Source: Prevotella sp.
GTDB lineage: Bacteria; Bacteroidota; Bacteroidia; Bacteroidales; Bacteroidaceae
NCBI GenBank assembly: GCA_018385335.1
Contig: JAHAZN010000076.1
Location: 1-64,000, forward strand
DNA: 64,000 bases
Direction: 5' to 3'
Positions 18,946 to 29,245 of this stretch are shown piece by piece (position 1 is the stretch's first letter; every line of letters begins with the position of its first letter). The notes beneath the pieces were generated by a model. That model worked only from the letters and a program-made list of their open reading frames with translations. It did not search any database and was not told the DNA's origin. The position numbers and the translations under genes are program-made.

Positions 18946-21534
18946 TTAGTTGCTGAAGACCAACTGCCCTTCGTGGGCATCCACGATGATGGGGTTGTCG
19001 CGACTCACCTCCTCGGCAAGGATACGTTTGGAGAGCAGGTTGAGCACATCACGCTGAATGGTACGCTTCACAGGTCGGGCACCAAACTCGGGATCGAACC
19101 CTGCCTCGGCTATCACTGCCACAGCCTCATCGGTGACACGGAGCGTCAGTCCCTGCTGTTCGAGCATCCGTGACACAGCATTGAGCTGCAGACGGACGAC
19201 ATCGGCAATCTCCTCCTTTGTGAGTGGCAGGAACATGATTGTCTCATCGATACGGTTGAGAAACTCCGGACGGATGGTTTGCTTCAACATCCCGAAGAGT
19301 TGCTGACGCAGTGTGGACAACTGCTGCTCAGAGAGATGACCGCCCGACTGCTCCGTCTCCTCACGGATGAGCTGACTGCCGAGGTTAGAGGTCATGATGA
19401 TGATGGTGTTCTTGAAGTTGACCGTGCGCCCCTTGTTGTCCGTCAGTCGTCCATCGTCGAGCACCTGCAGGAGGATATTGAACACATCAGGGTGCGCCTT
19501 CTCTATCTCATCGAAGAGCACCACGGAATATGGTTTTCTCCTCACTGCCTCTGTGAGCTGTCCACCCTCATCATATCCCACATATCCCGGAGGGGCACCG
19601 ATAAGACGTGAGACGCTGAACTTCTCCTGATACTCACTCATGTCAATACGTGTCATCATTGTCTCATCGTTGAAGAGGTATTCTGCCAATGCCTTTGCCA
19701 GCTCAGTCTTACCCACACCAGTGGTGCCAAGGAAGATGAACGAGGCCAAGGGACGTTTGGGGTCTTGCAGTCCTGCACGACTGCGGCGCACAGCATCGCT
19801 CACCGCCCTGATAGCTTCCTCCTGTCCTATCACTCTTTTGTGCAGCTCTTCCTCGAGATGTAGTAGTTTCTCCCGCTCACTCTGCATCATACGTGTCACG
19901 GGGATGCCCGTCCATCGGCTCACCACCTCAGCGATATCGTCGGCGGTCACCTCCTCACGCACCATCGCCATTGCTCCCTGTGCCTGATGGAGCTGCTGCT
20001 GTATGACATTGATATCATCGGTCAACTGTTTGAGTTTACCATATCTTATCTCTGCCACCTTTCCATAGTCACCCTCACGTTCGGCCCGTTCAGCCTCCTG
20101 CTTGAGCTGTTCCATGAGTTGTTTATCCTCCTGTATCTTGTTCACCAGGTTGCGTTCGCCCTCCCATTTGGCACGGTATTCCTTCTCCTCCTCTTGGAGG
20201 TCGGCAATCTCCTTACCCAACTGTTCGAGCTTAGATTCGTCGTTCTCTCGGCGGATAGCCTCACGCTCTATCTCCAACTGTTTAAGTCGGCGAGTAATCT
20301 CATCGAGTTCTTCGGGCAGCGAGTCGCGTTCCATACGCAGTTTGGCTGCCGCCTCATCCATGAGGTCGATGGCTTTGTCGGGCAGGAATCTGTCGGAGAT
20401 ATACCTTTCTGAGAGCTGAACGGCGGCGATGCAGGCGTCATCCTGAATCCTCACACGGTGATGGTTCTCATACCGCTCTTTCAGTCCGCGGAGGATACTG
20501 ATGGCACTCATCTCGTCGGGCTCATCGACCATCACCGTTTGGAAACGGCGTTCCAGAGCTTTGTCCTTCTCAAAATACTTCTGGTATTCGTTGAGAGTGG
20601 TGGCACCGATGCTCCTCAGTTCACCTCTCGCCAAGGCCGGCTTGAGAATATTGGCGGCATCCATAGCTCCCTCTCCTCCTCCTGCACCCACCAAGGTATG
20701 TATCTCATCGATGAAGAGGATGATGCGCCCATCACTTCCCGTCACCTCGTTGATGACTGCCTTGAGGCGCTCCTCAAACTCACCCTTGTATTTAGCACCA
20801 GCTACGAGGGCTCCCATATCCAGGGAGTAGAGCTGTTTGTCGCGCAGGTTCTCGGGCACGTCTCCCCTCACGATACGCTGTGCTAATCCTTCCACGATAG
20901 CGGTCTTTCCTGTTCCCGGTTCACCAATAAGGATGGGGTTGTTCTTCGTCCTTCTCGAGAGAATCTGCAGCACCCTCCTTATCTCCTCGTCGCGTCCTAT
21001 CACAGGGTCGAGCTTGTTGGCTCGTGCCTGTTCCACTAAGTTCTTGGCATATTTCTGAAGCGACTGAAACTGTTCGTCTCCACTCTGGCTCTGCACCTTC
21101 TGTCCTTTGCGAAACTCATTGACGGCAGTCATCATCTCCTTCTCCGTACAGCCTGCATCTTTGAGGATGCGCCCTGCTGTATCGCCAGAGGCAATGAGTG
21201 AGAGCAGGAGAGGTTCTACGCTCACGAAGGCATCACCCATCTTCTGAGCGATGTCGGCAGCCTTGTTAAGCACCTGCTGTGACGCGTTGGAGAGATAAGG
21301 TTGACCTCCCTGCACCTTGGGCAGATGCTGGATCTCCTGGTCAACAAGCGTAGTGACCGTACGGCCGTTGACACTTAGTTTCTGAAACAGGAAAGTGGTC
21401 ACATCCTTTGCCTGTATCAGTATGCCTTTAAGCAAGTGAACAGGTTCAATGGACTGCTGTCCGTTTTGCTCAGCAGTGTGTACAGCTTCCTGCACCACCT
21501 GCTGTGCCTTGATTGTAAACTTGTCTAATGTCAT
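18946..21534 (-). CDS. clpB: ATP-dependent chaperone ClpB
   Basis: Two AAA modules, [15 protein letters not shown] and [19 protein letters not shown], plus the middle coiled coil. Confidence 0.97.
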   Translation of the reverse strand: MTLDKFTIKAQQVVQEAVHTAEQNGQQSIEPVHLLKGILIQAKDVTTFLFQKLSVNGRTVTTLVDQEIQHLPKVQGGQPYLSNASQQVLNKAADIAQKMGDAFVSVEPLLLSLIASGDTAGRILKDAGCTEKEMMTAVNEFRKGQKVQSQSGDEQFQSLQKYAKNLVEQARANKLDPVIGRDEEIRRVLQILSRRTKNNPILIGEPGTGKTAIVEGLAQRIVRGDVPENLRDKQLYSLDMGALVAGAKYKGEFEERLKAVINEVTGSDGRIILFIDEIHTLVGAGGGEGAMDAANILKPALARGELRSIGATTLNEYQKYFEKDKALERRFQTVMVDEPDEMSAISILRGLKERYENHHRVRIQDDACIAAVQLSERYISDRFLPDKAIDLMDEAAAKLRMERDSLPEELDEITRRLKQLEIEREAIRRENDESKLEQLGKEIADLQEEEKEYRAKWEGERNLVNKIQEDKQLMEQLKQEAERAEREGDYGKVAEIRYGKLKQLTDDINVIQQQLHQAQGAMAMVREEVTADDIAEVVSRWTGIPVTRMMQSEREKLLHLEEELHKRVIGQEEAIRAVSDAVRRSRAGLQDPKRPLASFIFLGTTGVGKTELAKALAEYLFNDETMMTRIDMSEYQEKFSVSRLIGAPPGYVGYDEGGQLTEAVRRKPYSVVLFDEIEKAHPDVFNILLQVLDDGRLTDNKGRTVNFKNTIIIMTSNLGSQLIREETEQSGGHLSEQQLSTLRQQLFGMLKQTIRPEFLNRIDETIMFLPLTKEEIADVVRLQLNAVSRMLEQQGLTLRVTDEAVAVIAEAGFDPEFGARPVKRTIQRDVLNLLSKRILAEEVSRDNPIIVDAHEGQLVFSN

Positions 21535-21665
21535 GTCTTCAATTTTTTAGTCGATTATACCCTTCTCGCTGCAATCGTTGTGCCCATCAAAAAACACATG
21601 ACAGGATGACACGAAGAAAGGCGTAATTTCTTTGCCTCTACAGACCCATTTATCATTTTTTTTAT

Positions 21666-21673
21666 TATCTTTG
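21666..21673 (+). promoter_or_regulatory. -7 element TATCTTTG for the 21701 CDS
   Basis: TAnnTTTG match 28 nt upstream of ATG. Confidence 0.5.
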
Positions 21674-21700
21674 CAAAAGAGAAATAACTGCTAACTTATT

Positions 21701-24394
21701 ATGAGAACTTACCTTTCAAACACAACAAAACTGCTGGTGCTCTTAACACCCCTGTTCATGAATGCTCCTCACATGGCTACAGCCCAGGAACGCAGTTCAT
21801 CCAGCCTTTGGCTGAAAGCTCATCCCGCCAACGATATCGTTATTCCCTATACACCCTCCGACGAGGGTATCCGCCTCCCTATCCGTTGGGGATTAGACGT
21901 GGCATGGGTCAGCGAACAGAATATCCGCAAGGGTATCAACCATATCGGTAGAGACGATATCACCATTGCCCGCAGCTCGTTTCAGACCACACGTCCGCTC
22001 ACTGACGATGTGGCATTGACCAGCGGACAAATTGACACACTGAGGATAAGAACCAACCTCATCAACCTGATAAACAACTATGTAGATATCGTGCTCAATG
22101 AAGATCAGGAAGCGGGTATCGATGAGTATTATGTAAAAAAAGGTAAGGCCGACAACAACCACTGGCTGAACCTTATCACCGCCTCGGTGAAGTGGATTCA
22201 CGACAACTCCCAGCATAAGGTAATAGCCCTCTCACCTTACAACGAGCCTGACTATGGATGGGGACAGGGCTCTATGGCTGACATGAAGGAGCTGTCGAAA
22301 CTGCTCAAAGAGTCCCCTATCACCAAGGATATTGCCATCGCTGGGGGTAACACGCTGAACAACGACCGTGCCTCGGAATGGTATAACTACCTCAAACCCT
22401 ATGTTGATTGGGGTAACACTCACCAGCTGGCAGGCAGTTTTGATACCTATGCCGACTTCTTTGCCGAGGTCACCAAAGATGGTCTTCACCCCTATGCCGA
22501 TGAGCTCCACAACACCTGCGAGGCGATGGTGGGAGCTGAGTATGGAATGAAGACGGGCATCTGGTGGGGCTTCGACAGTAGAGCACGCGGTGAGTTCTGT
22601 AACATCAGCAACCACGGCAGCCGTATCGCCTATGGTGAGGTGCGTAACAAATGGACGGCAGCCAGCATCTACCGTCATGACGACGGACGTCTGAAGGCCT
22701 TTGTGGGCACATCGGAACGTCAGGCCAACACCTCCAGCTTCCTCTTTGTCAACAGAGAACGCCCTGTATATTACAATGGTGATGGTCCGACCTACGAATG
22801 GCACATGGAGATTCCCGGAGGCACAGGCTACCAGCAGGGGCAGACGAATGCGGAGTGTGTGATAGACATCACATGGGGCGAGGATGTTCCATCTAAGGTT
22901 ATCAATGGTAGCTACCTCATCGTCAACAAAGCCACAGGCACCCTCCTTAGTCAGTCGGCAGATAAGATCGACCTCACCAAACAGGGGAACAGCAGCAAAC
23001 TGCAGCAATGGGAGATGACCCCTGTTGACAAGCGCATCGGCGGCGACTACAGTTTCTATCGTATCGTCTCGGTGAACGACAACCGTAATATCGACGTGAA
23101 GAACTTCTCCTGTCTGCCTGATGCAGAGATTATCGCCTATGGTAACGAGACACCGTCATCCAACCAGCAGTGGTATCTCACCTATGCTGGCGATGGCTGC
23201 TATTATATGCGCAACAGGGAGAGCGGACTCTATCTCACTGCCAAGTCGAAATATGCCATCAACCATGTGGGGGTGACTCAAAACGAGCTACTCAGCGGTG
23301 AGGATGCTCTCAGACAGCAGTGGCGCATCCTACCCATTGATGCAAAATATGACACGACAGCGCCCACACAGCCCAAAGAGCTCACCGCTGTGGCCAACAA
23401 CGCTTCGGTGTGTCTGCAATGGAAAGCGAACACCGAGAGTGACCTGGCCGGCTATCATGTGCTGCGCACAGAAAAAGGGAAGGATGAGTGGAACACCATC
23501 GCCCGAGGACTCACAGCGACGACCTACACTGACAACACCTGTCAGCAGGGCACAAGCTATATCTACCGTCTGTTAGCCCTCGACCTCTCCGACAACCGTT
23601 CTGTGTCCTCTGAGACAGTGGAGGCAACACCAACGGGAGCCAAGGGACTCGTGGCGCGCTGGCACATGGACGACAACATCCTCGATGAGACTGCGAACAT
23701 GATGGACTTGGCACTGCAGGGCACCACAGTGTTCACCAATGACCACCAGTCGGGAGAGAAGGCGCTCAGCCTCAACGGCTCATCATGGCTGCAACTGCCC
23801 TACCGTGTGGCGGACAGTGAGACCCTCACCGTCGCTATGTGGGTGAAATGGTTCAATATCAGCAAGAGCTGGACGCGCCTCTTCGACTTCGGAACGGACA
23901 CCGACCATTATATCTTCCTCACACCTAAGGCAGACAACAATGTGATGCGACTGGCTATCAAGAACGGAGGAGAGGAGCAAACGCTCGACTGTCCCTCACG
24001 CCTCACGGGTGCCAGCTGGCAACATGTGGCTGTCACCTTTGGTAAAGAGAAGACAACGATTTATGTAAATGGCGAGGAGGTAGCCTCCTCCAAACTCACT
24101 ATTCGTCCCAATGAGGTTCAACCACTTCTCAACTATATCGGACGCAGCCAGTTTGCCTCCGACCCGCTCTTCCAAGGATATATCGACGATGTGCAACTCT
24201 TCAATAGTGAACTGAGCATAGAGGAGGTGAAAGAGGTGATGAACAGCCTCACCAATAGTCTGTCGGCTATCCCTGCAATGCCTAAGAAAGCATCAGCGAG
24301 CTACCTGATAAGCGGTCAGCCCTCGCTGCAAACGAAGGATGGACAGCCTCATCGGATCATCATCAACAACGGGAAGAAAATGGTGATTAACTGA
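21701..24394 (+). CDS. Secreted glycosidase-like protein with Fn3 and C-terminal LamG-like domains
   Basis: Signal peptide; ALSPYNEPDYGWGQ resembles clan GH-A acid/base region; Fn3-like CLQWKANTESDLAGYHVLR; LamG-like LVARWHMDDN...WQHVAVTFGKEKTTIYVNGE. Confidence 0.65.
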   Translation: MRTYLSNTTKLLVLLTPLFMNAPHMATAQERSSSSLWLKAHPANDIVIPYTPSDEGIRLPIRWGLDVAWVSEQNIRKGINHIGRDDITIARSSFQTTRPLTDDVALTSGQIDTLRIRTNLINLINNYVDIVLNEDQEAGIDEYYVKKGKADNNHWLNLITASVKWIHDNSQHKVIALSPYNEPDYGWGQGSMADMKELSKLLKESPITKDIAIAGGNTLNNDRASEWYNYLKPYVDWGNTHQLAGSFDTYADFFAEVTKDGLHPYADELHNTCEAMVGAEYGMKTGIWWGFDSRARGEFCNISNHGSRIAYGEVRNKWTAASIYRHDDGRLKAFVGTSERQANTSSFLFVNRERPVYYNGDGPTYEWHMEIPGGTGYQQGQTNAECVIDITWGEDVPSKVINGSYLIVNKATGTLLSQSADKIDLTKQGNSSKLQQWEMTPVDKRIGGDYSFYRIVSVNDNRNIDVKNFSCLPDAEIIAYGNETPSSNQQWYLTYAGDGCYYMRNRESGLYLTAKSKYAINHVGVTQNELLSGEDALRQQWRILPIDAKYDTTAPTQPKELTAVANNASVCLQWKANTESDLAGYHVLRTEKGKDEWNTIARGLTATTYTDNTCQQGTSYIYRLLALDLSDNRSVSSETVEATPTGAKGLVARWHMDDNILDETANMMDLALQGTTVFTNDHQSGEKALSLNGSSWLQLPYRVADSETLTVAMWVKWFNISKSWTRLFDFGTDTDHYIFLTPKADNNVMRLAIKNGGEEQTLDCPSRLTGASWQHVAVTFGKEKTTIYVNGEEVASSKLTIRPNEVQPLLNYIGRSQFASDPLFQGYIDDVQLFNSELSIEEVKEVMNSLTNSLSAIPAMPKKASASYLISGQPSLQTKDGQPHRIIINNGKKMVIN

Positions 24395-24418
24395 AGACAT
24401 CATTTCATATATAATATA

Positions 24419-25654
24419 ATGTATAGTACCCCTCCACACAAGTATGCCATCATCGGCGGCGGAGCAGCAGGCTGTTTTGCCGCCATATTTATAGCAGAGC
24501 ACGACCCCTCGGCACATGTCACTATCTACGAGGCAGGAACACGACTCCTTGCCAAGGTAGCCGTCACGGGCGGTGGCCGCTGTAACCTCACCAACTCCTT
24601 TGAGGGGGTGAAGAGTTTGGAGCGTGTCTATCCCCGCGGACACCGACTGATGAAAAGACTGTTCTGCACCTTCGACCACAGGGAGGCGATGTCATGGTTT
24701 GAACAGCGTGGGGTGAGGTTGGTAACACAGGACGACCACTGTGTCTTCCCCCGCTCACAGGATGCGATGGAGATTGTTGCTACCCTCCATCGTGGACTCA
24801 AGGATGTGGAGGTGAAGGTGCGTCACCGTGTCTCTCGTCTCAGCAGGGATGAACAGGGGCGATACCATCTCCTGTTCTCCAATGAGATGCTCGGTGAGAA
24901 GACCGCCGACAGGGTGATTGTGACCACGGGAGGATGGCCCAAACATGGAGAGCAGGGTTTTCTCGCACCTTTGGGACTCAAGATAGAAAAGCCCGTAGCC
25001 TCACTCTTCGGTCTGTGTGTCAACAACGGGGCACTGCATGAGTTGACAGGAACGGTAGTGGAAGACGTGGTGGTGGGACTCACAGGCAGCCGTCTGCGTG
25101 CCGAGGGTCCACTGCTCATCACCCACTGGGGACTGAGCGGACCAGCTATCCTGCGCCTCTCCTCCTATGGTGCCCGCCAGCTGGCTGAAGTCAACTACCG
25201 GGCTACACTCAGCGTCAACTGGTTGGGAGAGACCGACGAGGCATCGGCACTGGGACTGATAGGTGAGATGGCGGTGAAGCACAGCAGCAAACAACTGGCA
25301 TCGGTCTATCCCATGGTGCTCAACAGTCGTCTGTGGCGTTTCCTCCTCGAACAGAGTGGGCTGAACCCCATGCAGCGATGGGGAGAACTGGGAAAGAAGA
25401 GTTATCACAAACTGGCCAATACGCTTATCAACAGCTGTTACCCCATCAACGGGCGCAACAGGATGAAGGAAGAGTTTGTGACCTGTGGAGGCGTAGCACT
25501 CAGCGAGATACATCCCCATAGTTTAGAAAGCAAGCACCACCCCGGCCTGTTCTTTGCCGGAGAGGTGCTTGATGTTGATGCTGTCACAGGAGGGTTCAAC
25601 CTCCAGGCAGCATGGACGATGGGTAGGGTGGCAGCCCAACATGCGATAGACTGA
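24419..25654 (+). CDS. HI0933/BaiN-family NAD(P)/FAD-dependent oxidoreductase
   Basis: YAIIGGGAAGCFAAIF; KVAVTGGGRCNLTN; GLFFAGEVLDVDAVTGGFNLQAAWTMG. Confidence 0.92.
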   Translation: MYSTPPHKYAIIGGGAAGCFAAIFIAEHDPSAHVTIYEAGTRLLAKVAVTGGGRCNLTNSFEGVKSLERVYPRGHRLMKRLFCTFDHREAMSWFEQRGVRLVTQDDHCVFPRSQDAMEIVATLHRGLKDVEVKVRHRVSRLSRDEQGRYHLLFSNEMLGEKTADRVIVTTGGWPKHGEQGFLAPLGLKIEKPVASLFGLCVNNGALHELTGTVVEDVVVGLTGSRLRAEGPLLITHWGLSGPAILRLSSYGARQLAEVNYRATLSVNWLGETDEASALGLIGEMAVKHSSKQLASVYPMVLNSRLWRFLLEQSGLNPMQRWGELGKKSYHKLANTLINSCYPINGRNRMKEEFVTCGGVALSEIHPHSLESKHHPGLFFAGEVLDVDAVTGGFNLQAAWTMGRVAAQHAID

Positions 25655-25665
25655 CCATCACATAG

Positions 25666-27483
25666 TCATCTCTTTATCTTTATCTGACCCTCGTTGCTCC
25701 TGAGGATATAGACTCCCTTGGGGAGATGAGCGATGCCCATGAATACCGACTGCTCATCTACTTTTCTACCAGCCTCATCGAAGACAATGACATGCTTACC
25801 CTTGAAAGCATCCATGCGCTTCTTACCATCGGCGACAGCAGGCGTGATAGCCGTGGCTTCAACACCTCCACAGAAGAGGAAGGAAGCCAGACCGTTGGCA
25901 TCGACAGCAATCTTTGTGATGGGCTTACCCATCTTTTTCGTATTCTTCAAGTTGTAGTTATACACATTGGCAGCAGGATAGGAGGTGTCGGTGAGCGAGT
26001 CGTTGGAGAAATAGGGATAGGGCGTATACTTTCCACTCATCCAACGGTTGTTGGCAGGGAAATAGGACAGTCCCAAATCGTTGATATCATTATTCACGAT
26101 ATTCTGAAACCATTTCGCCTCGTCGTAGTTGACATGCAGAATCATCACACCACTACCAGGGATCTGTGCATCCCATCCCACCTTCTGTCTGTTCTCGATG
26201 AGATAATACTCATCCACCGTAGAACTGCTACAGTCGTTTCTCACTAAATAGAACTCTCCATTTTCGGAGATCGACTTCATCTCGGTGATCGTAGCTGGTT
26301 TGTCAAGGACAACGGGGTTCACCCATCCGCACGACATACGTTCATAGGAGGTGTAGTTGCAAGGCCAGAATCCTTTGCCATTATTCCATCCTTCTGACAT
26401 AAGGTCGTAAGACGTCATCATATCGAGTCCGTTGGAATATTCTGTATCATAGACATCAACCAGTCCCAGGCAATGTGAGAACTCATGACAGAATGTTCCC
26501 AAGCCAGTGAGTCGTAACGCTGACGTGGGAAGTCCTTCGAGCTCACATCCAATGGCATAAGCATCCACCTTCACACCATCGAGCTGGAGCCCGCTACGAT
26601 AGGCAGCATAGCCTCTCAACTGATATTTATGTGGCCAGAGCAGGTTGGCATCAGCCCCTTCTACTGCTTCTCCATAGCCAGCATAGAGTACGAAGACCTG
26701 ATCGACCCATCCGTCTCCATCCCAGTCATAGTCTTTGAAATTCACTTGGTCAACCGCTGCCTTACAAGCCTCGGCTACGAGCTCACCAGCATTGACATCT
26801 AAGTCAGATCCATTTTTACCATAGTAAGTGCTGGCCTTCGGCATATCAATGGGTCCGATAACATCGAAGGAGAGGTCAAACTGCCCGTTGCTCTGCGCAT
26901 AGAAATAGTCGTGAACAGAACCTTTGGCAGGAATGCTCTCAAAGCCCTCATAACCCTCCTTGTTGAGGATATCATCCCATGTCTGGTGAGGGTCGTCGGT
27001 AACAAACTTCACATCACTGAAGTTGACCATGATGACCAACCCACGTTTTGCCCCTCCCCCACTGAGCAGTTGTCTGTTGGGTTGAGAGATCAGCGGCAGC
27101 ACAGCATCACCATAGCTCACACTGGTCTTGGCATATCTCTTAGCCATGTTCTGGACCCGGAAGTTACTGATACTCCCCTGAGCAGCCACACAGGCACGTT
27201 CTTCCGCATTTCTCACCTCTGCCTCATGGGCCAACACTCCTGTAGAGGAGAGTTGGAACCCAAGGGTGTTGGCATAGTGGAAGTCACCATTAGCAGCACG
27301 CACCAGTTTTGTCCCATCAGAAGTCTGATAGAACTGAAAATGCTCATCGCCACAGTATTTCACACGAAGCGTAGTGCCGTCTGACTGTGTTACCGTACGC
27401 CATTCGCTCTTCACGGGACGTGCCACCAAGGAGGTAGCTAAGCATAAGAGCAAAGCAAAAAAGGTGATTCTCTTTGTATTCAT
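25666..27483 (-). CDS. Secreted M6-family metalloprotease
   Basis: Signal peptide; FCHEFSHCLGLVDVYD zinc motif; C-terminal KGVYILRSNEGQIKIKR sorting-like tail. Confidence 0.85.
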   Translation of the reverse strand: MNTKRITFFALLLCLATSLVARPVKSEWRTVTQSDGTTLRVKYCGDEHFQFYQTSDGTKLVRAANGDFHYANTLGFQLSSTGVLAHEAEVRNAEERACVAAQGSISNFRVQNMAKRYAKTSVSYGDAVLPLISQPNRQLLSGGGAKRGLVIMVNFSDVKFVTDDPHQTWDDILNKEGYEGFESIPAKGSVHDYFYAQSNGQFDLSFDVIGPIDMPKASTYYGKNGSDLDVNAGELVAEACKAAVDQVNFKDYDWDGDGWVDQVFVLYAGYGEAVEGADANLLWPHKYQLRGYAAYRSGLQLDGVKVDAYAIGCELEGLPTSALRLTGLGTFCHEFSHCLGLVDVYDTEYSNGLDMMTSYDLMSEGWNNGKGFWPCNYTSYERMSCGWVNPVVLDKPATITEMKSISENGEFYLVRNDCSSSTVDEYYLIENRQKVGWDAQIPGSGVMILHVNYDEAKWFQNIVNNDINDLGLSYFPANNRWMSGKYTPYPYFSNDSLTDTSYPAANVYNYNLKNTKKMGKPITKIAVDANGLASFLFCGGVEATAITPAVADGKKRMDAFKGKHVIVFDEAGRKVDEQSVFMGIAHLPKGVYILRSNEGQIKIKR

Positions 27484-27529
27484 AGAATTATTGAATCAAT
27501 AATGATGTGACATTCATCTGTTGTAAACA

Positions 27530-29158
27530 TTATCCGAAGAACTTCTGGAAGAAGTCGTTGCCCTTGTCATCCACGAGGATGAAGGCAGGGAAGTTCTCTA
27601 CCTGAATCTTCCATACAGCTTCCATACCAAGTTCAGGATACTCCACACACTCGATGCTCTTGATGCTGTTCATAGAGAGCACAGCAGCAGGTCCACCGAT
27701 ACTTCCGAGATAGAAACCGCCATGCTTCTTGCAGGAGTCGGTCACCACCTTGGTTCGGTTACCCTTAGCAATCATAATCATCGAACCACCATGATCCTGG
27801 AACTCATCAACATAGGGATCCATACGGTTGGCTGTGGTGGGACCCATAGAGCCACAAGGCATTCCCTCCGGGGTCTTGGCTGGTCCGGCATAGAGCACAG
27901 GGTGGTTCTTGAAATACTCCGGCAGTTCCTCGCCGGCATCGAGACGCGCCTTGAGCTTGGCATGAGCGATGTCGCGTGCCACGATGATGGTACCGTTGAG
28001 ACTGAGACGTGTGGATACAGGGTACTGTGAGAGCATCTTACAGATGTCAGCCATAGGCTGGTTGAGATCTACCTTCACGGCATTGCCCTCGCCTGCCTGT
28101 CTCATCTCCTCGGGGATGAGTGTGGTGGGGTTGTCGTCGAGTTTCTCTATCCAGATACCATCCTTGTTGATCTTAGCCTTGATGTTACGGTCAGCCGAGC
28201 AACTCACACCGAGGCCGATAGGGCAGCTGGCACCATGACGGGGCAGACGTACCACGCGGATGTCGTGAGCGAAATACTTACCTCCAAACTGTGCTCCCAG
28301 ACCTATCTTATGTGCCTCTTCGAGCAACTGCTTCTCCAGTTCCACATCGCGGAAGGCACGTCCTGTCTCATCGCCTGTGGTAGGCAGGTTGTCGTAGTAA
28401 TGGGTAGAGGCGAGTTTCACGGTGAGGAGGTTCTTCTCTGCCGATGTTCCTCCGATGACGAAAGCGATGTGATAGGGAGGACATGCAGCCGTTCCCAGGG
28501 TCTTCATCTTCTCCACGAGGAAGGGCACCAGGGTGCCTGGATTCTGGATGCGTGCCTTGGTCTCCTGATAGAAATAGGTCTTGTTGGCAGAACCGCCACC
28601 CTTCACCACGCAGAGGAACTTATACTCCTCGCCCTCAGTGGCCTCGATATCTATCTGTGCAGGGAGGTTACAACGTGTGTTCACCTCGTCGTACATATTG
28701 AGAGGAGCATTCTGTGAGTAGCGCAGGTTCTCTTCGGTATAGGTCTTATAGACTCCCTTGGAGAGAGCTTCCTCATCGCAGAAACCTGTCCACACATGCT
28801 GTCCCTTCTCGCCATGGATGATGGCTGTTCCTGTGTCCTGACAGAAGGGGAGCTTACCCTTGCATGCCACCTCAGCGTTGCGGAGGAAGGTGAGTGCCAC
28901 ATACTTGTCGTTGTCAGAGGCTTCAGGGTCGGTGAGAATCTGTGCCACCTGCTCGTTATGAGCTCTGCGCAGGAGGAAGTTCACATCACGGAAAGCCTGG
29001 TTGGCGAGCATGGTGAGTGCCTCGGGGGCGACCTTGAGGATGGTCTTGCCCTCAAACTCTCCTGTGCTCACGCCTTCTTTAGAGAGGAGATAATACTCGG
29101 TGTCATCTTTGCCCAACTGGAACATGGGCGCATACTTGAATTCTGGTGTTGTTGCCAT
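27530..29158 (-). CDS. fumA: Class I fumarate hydratase
   Basis: [63 protein letters not shown]; start set at MATTPEF (track start 29239 looks too early). Confidence 0.92.
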   Translation of the reverse strand: MATTPEFKYAPMFQLGKDDTEYYLLSKEGVSTGEFEGKTILKVAPEALTMLANQAFRDVNFLLRRAHNEQVAQILTDPEASDNDKYVALTFLRNAEVACKGKLPFCQDTGTAIIHGEKGQHVWTGFCDEEALSKGVYKTYTEENLRYSQNAPLNMYDEVNTRCNLPAQIDIEATEGEEYKFLCVVKGGGSANKTYFYQETKARIQNPGTLVPFLVEKMKTLGTAACPPYHIAFVIGGTSAEKNLLTVKLASTHYYDNLPTTGDETGRAFRDVELEKQLLEEAHKIGLGAQFGGKYFAHDIRVVRLPRHGASCPIGLGVSCSADRNIKAKINKDGIWIEKLDDNPTTLIPEEMRQAGEGNAVKVDLNQPMADICKMLSQYPVSTRLSLNGTIIVARDIAHAKLKARLDAGEELPEYFKNHPVLYAGPAKTPEGMPCGSMGPTTANRMDPYVDEFQDHGGSMIMIAKGNRTKVVTDSCKKHGGFYLGSIGGPAAVLSMNSIKSIECVEYPELGMEAVWKIQVENFPAFILVDDKGNDFFQKFFG

Positions 29159-29245
29159 ATTTCTTGTAGATTTAATAAAAGAATTATTCTTGATAAAAAG
29201 TGAGTTATTCTCTGTTTGATACCCGTTGACCGAAGACACAGGGGG

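Noticed and set aside
22232-23008. 258-aa minus-strand ORF inside the glycosidase-like gene
   Set aside because: Antisense to a confident multidomain CDS with no own promoter or motif.
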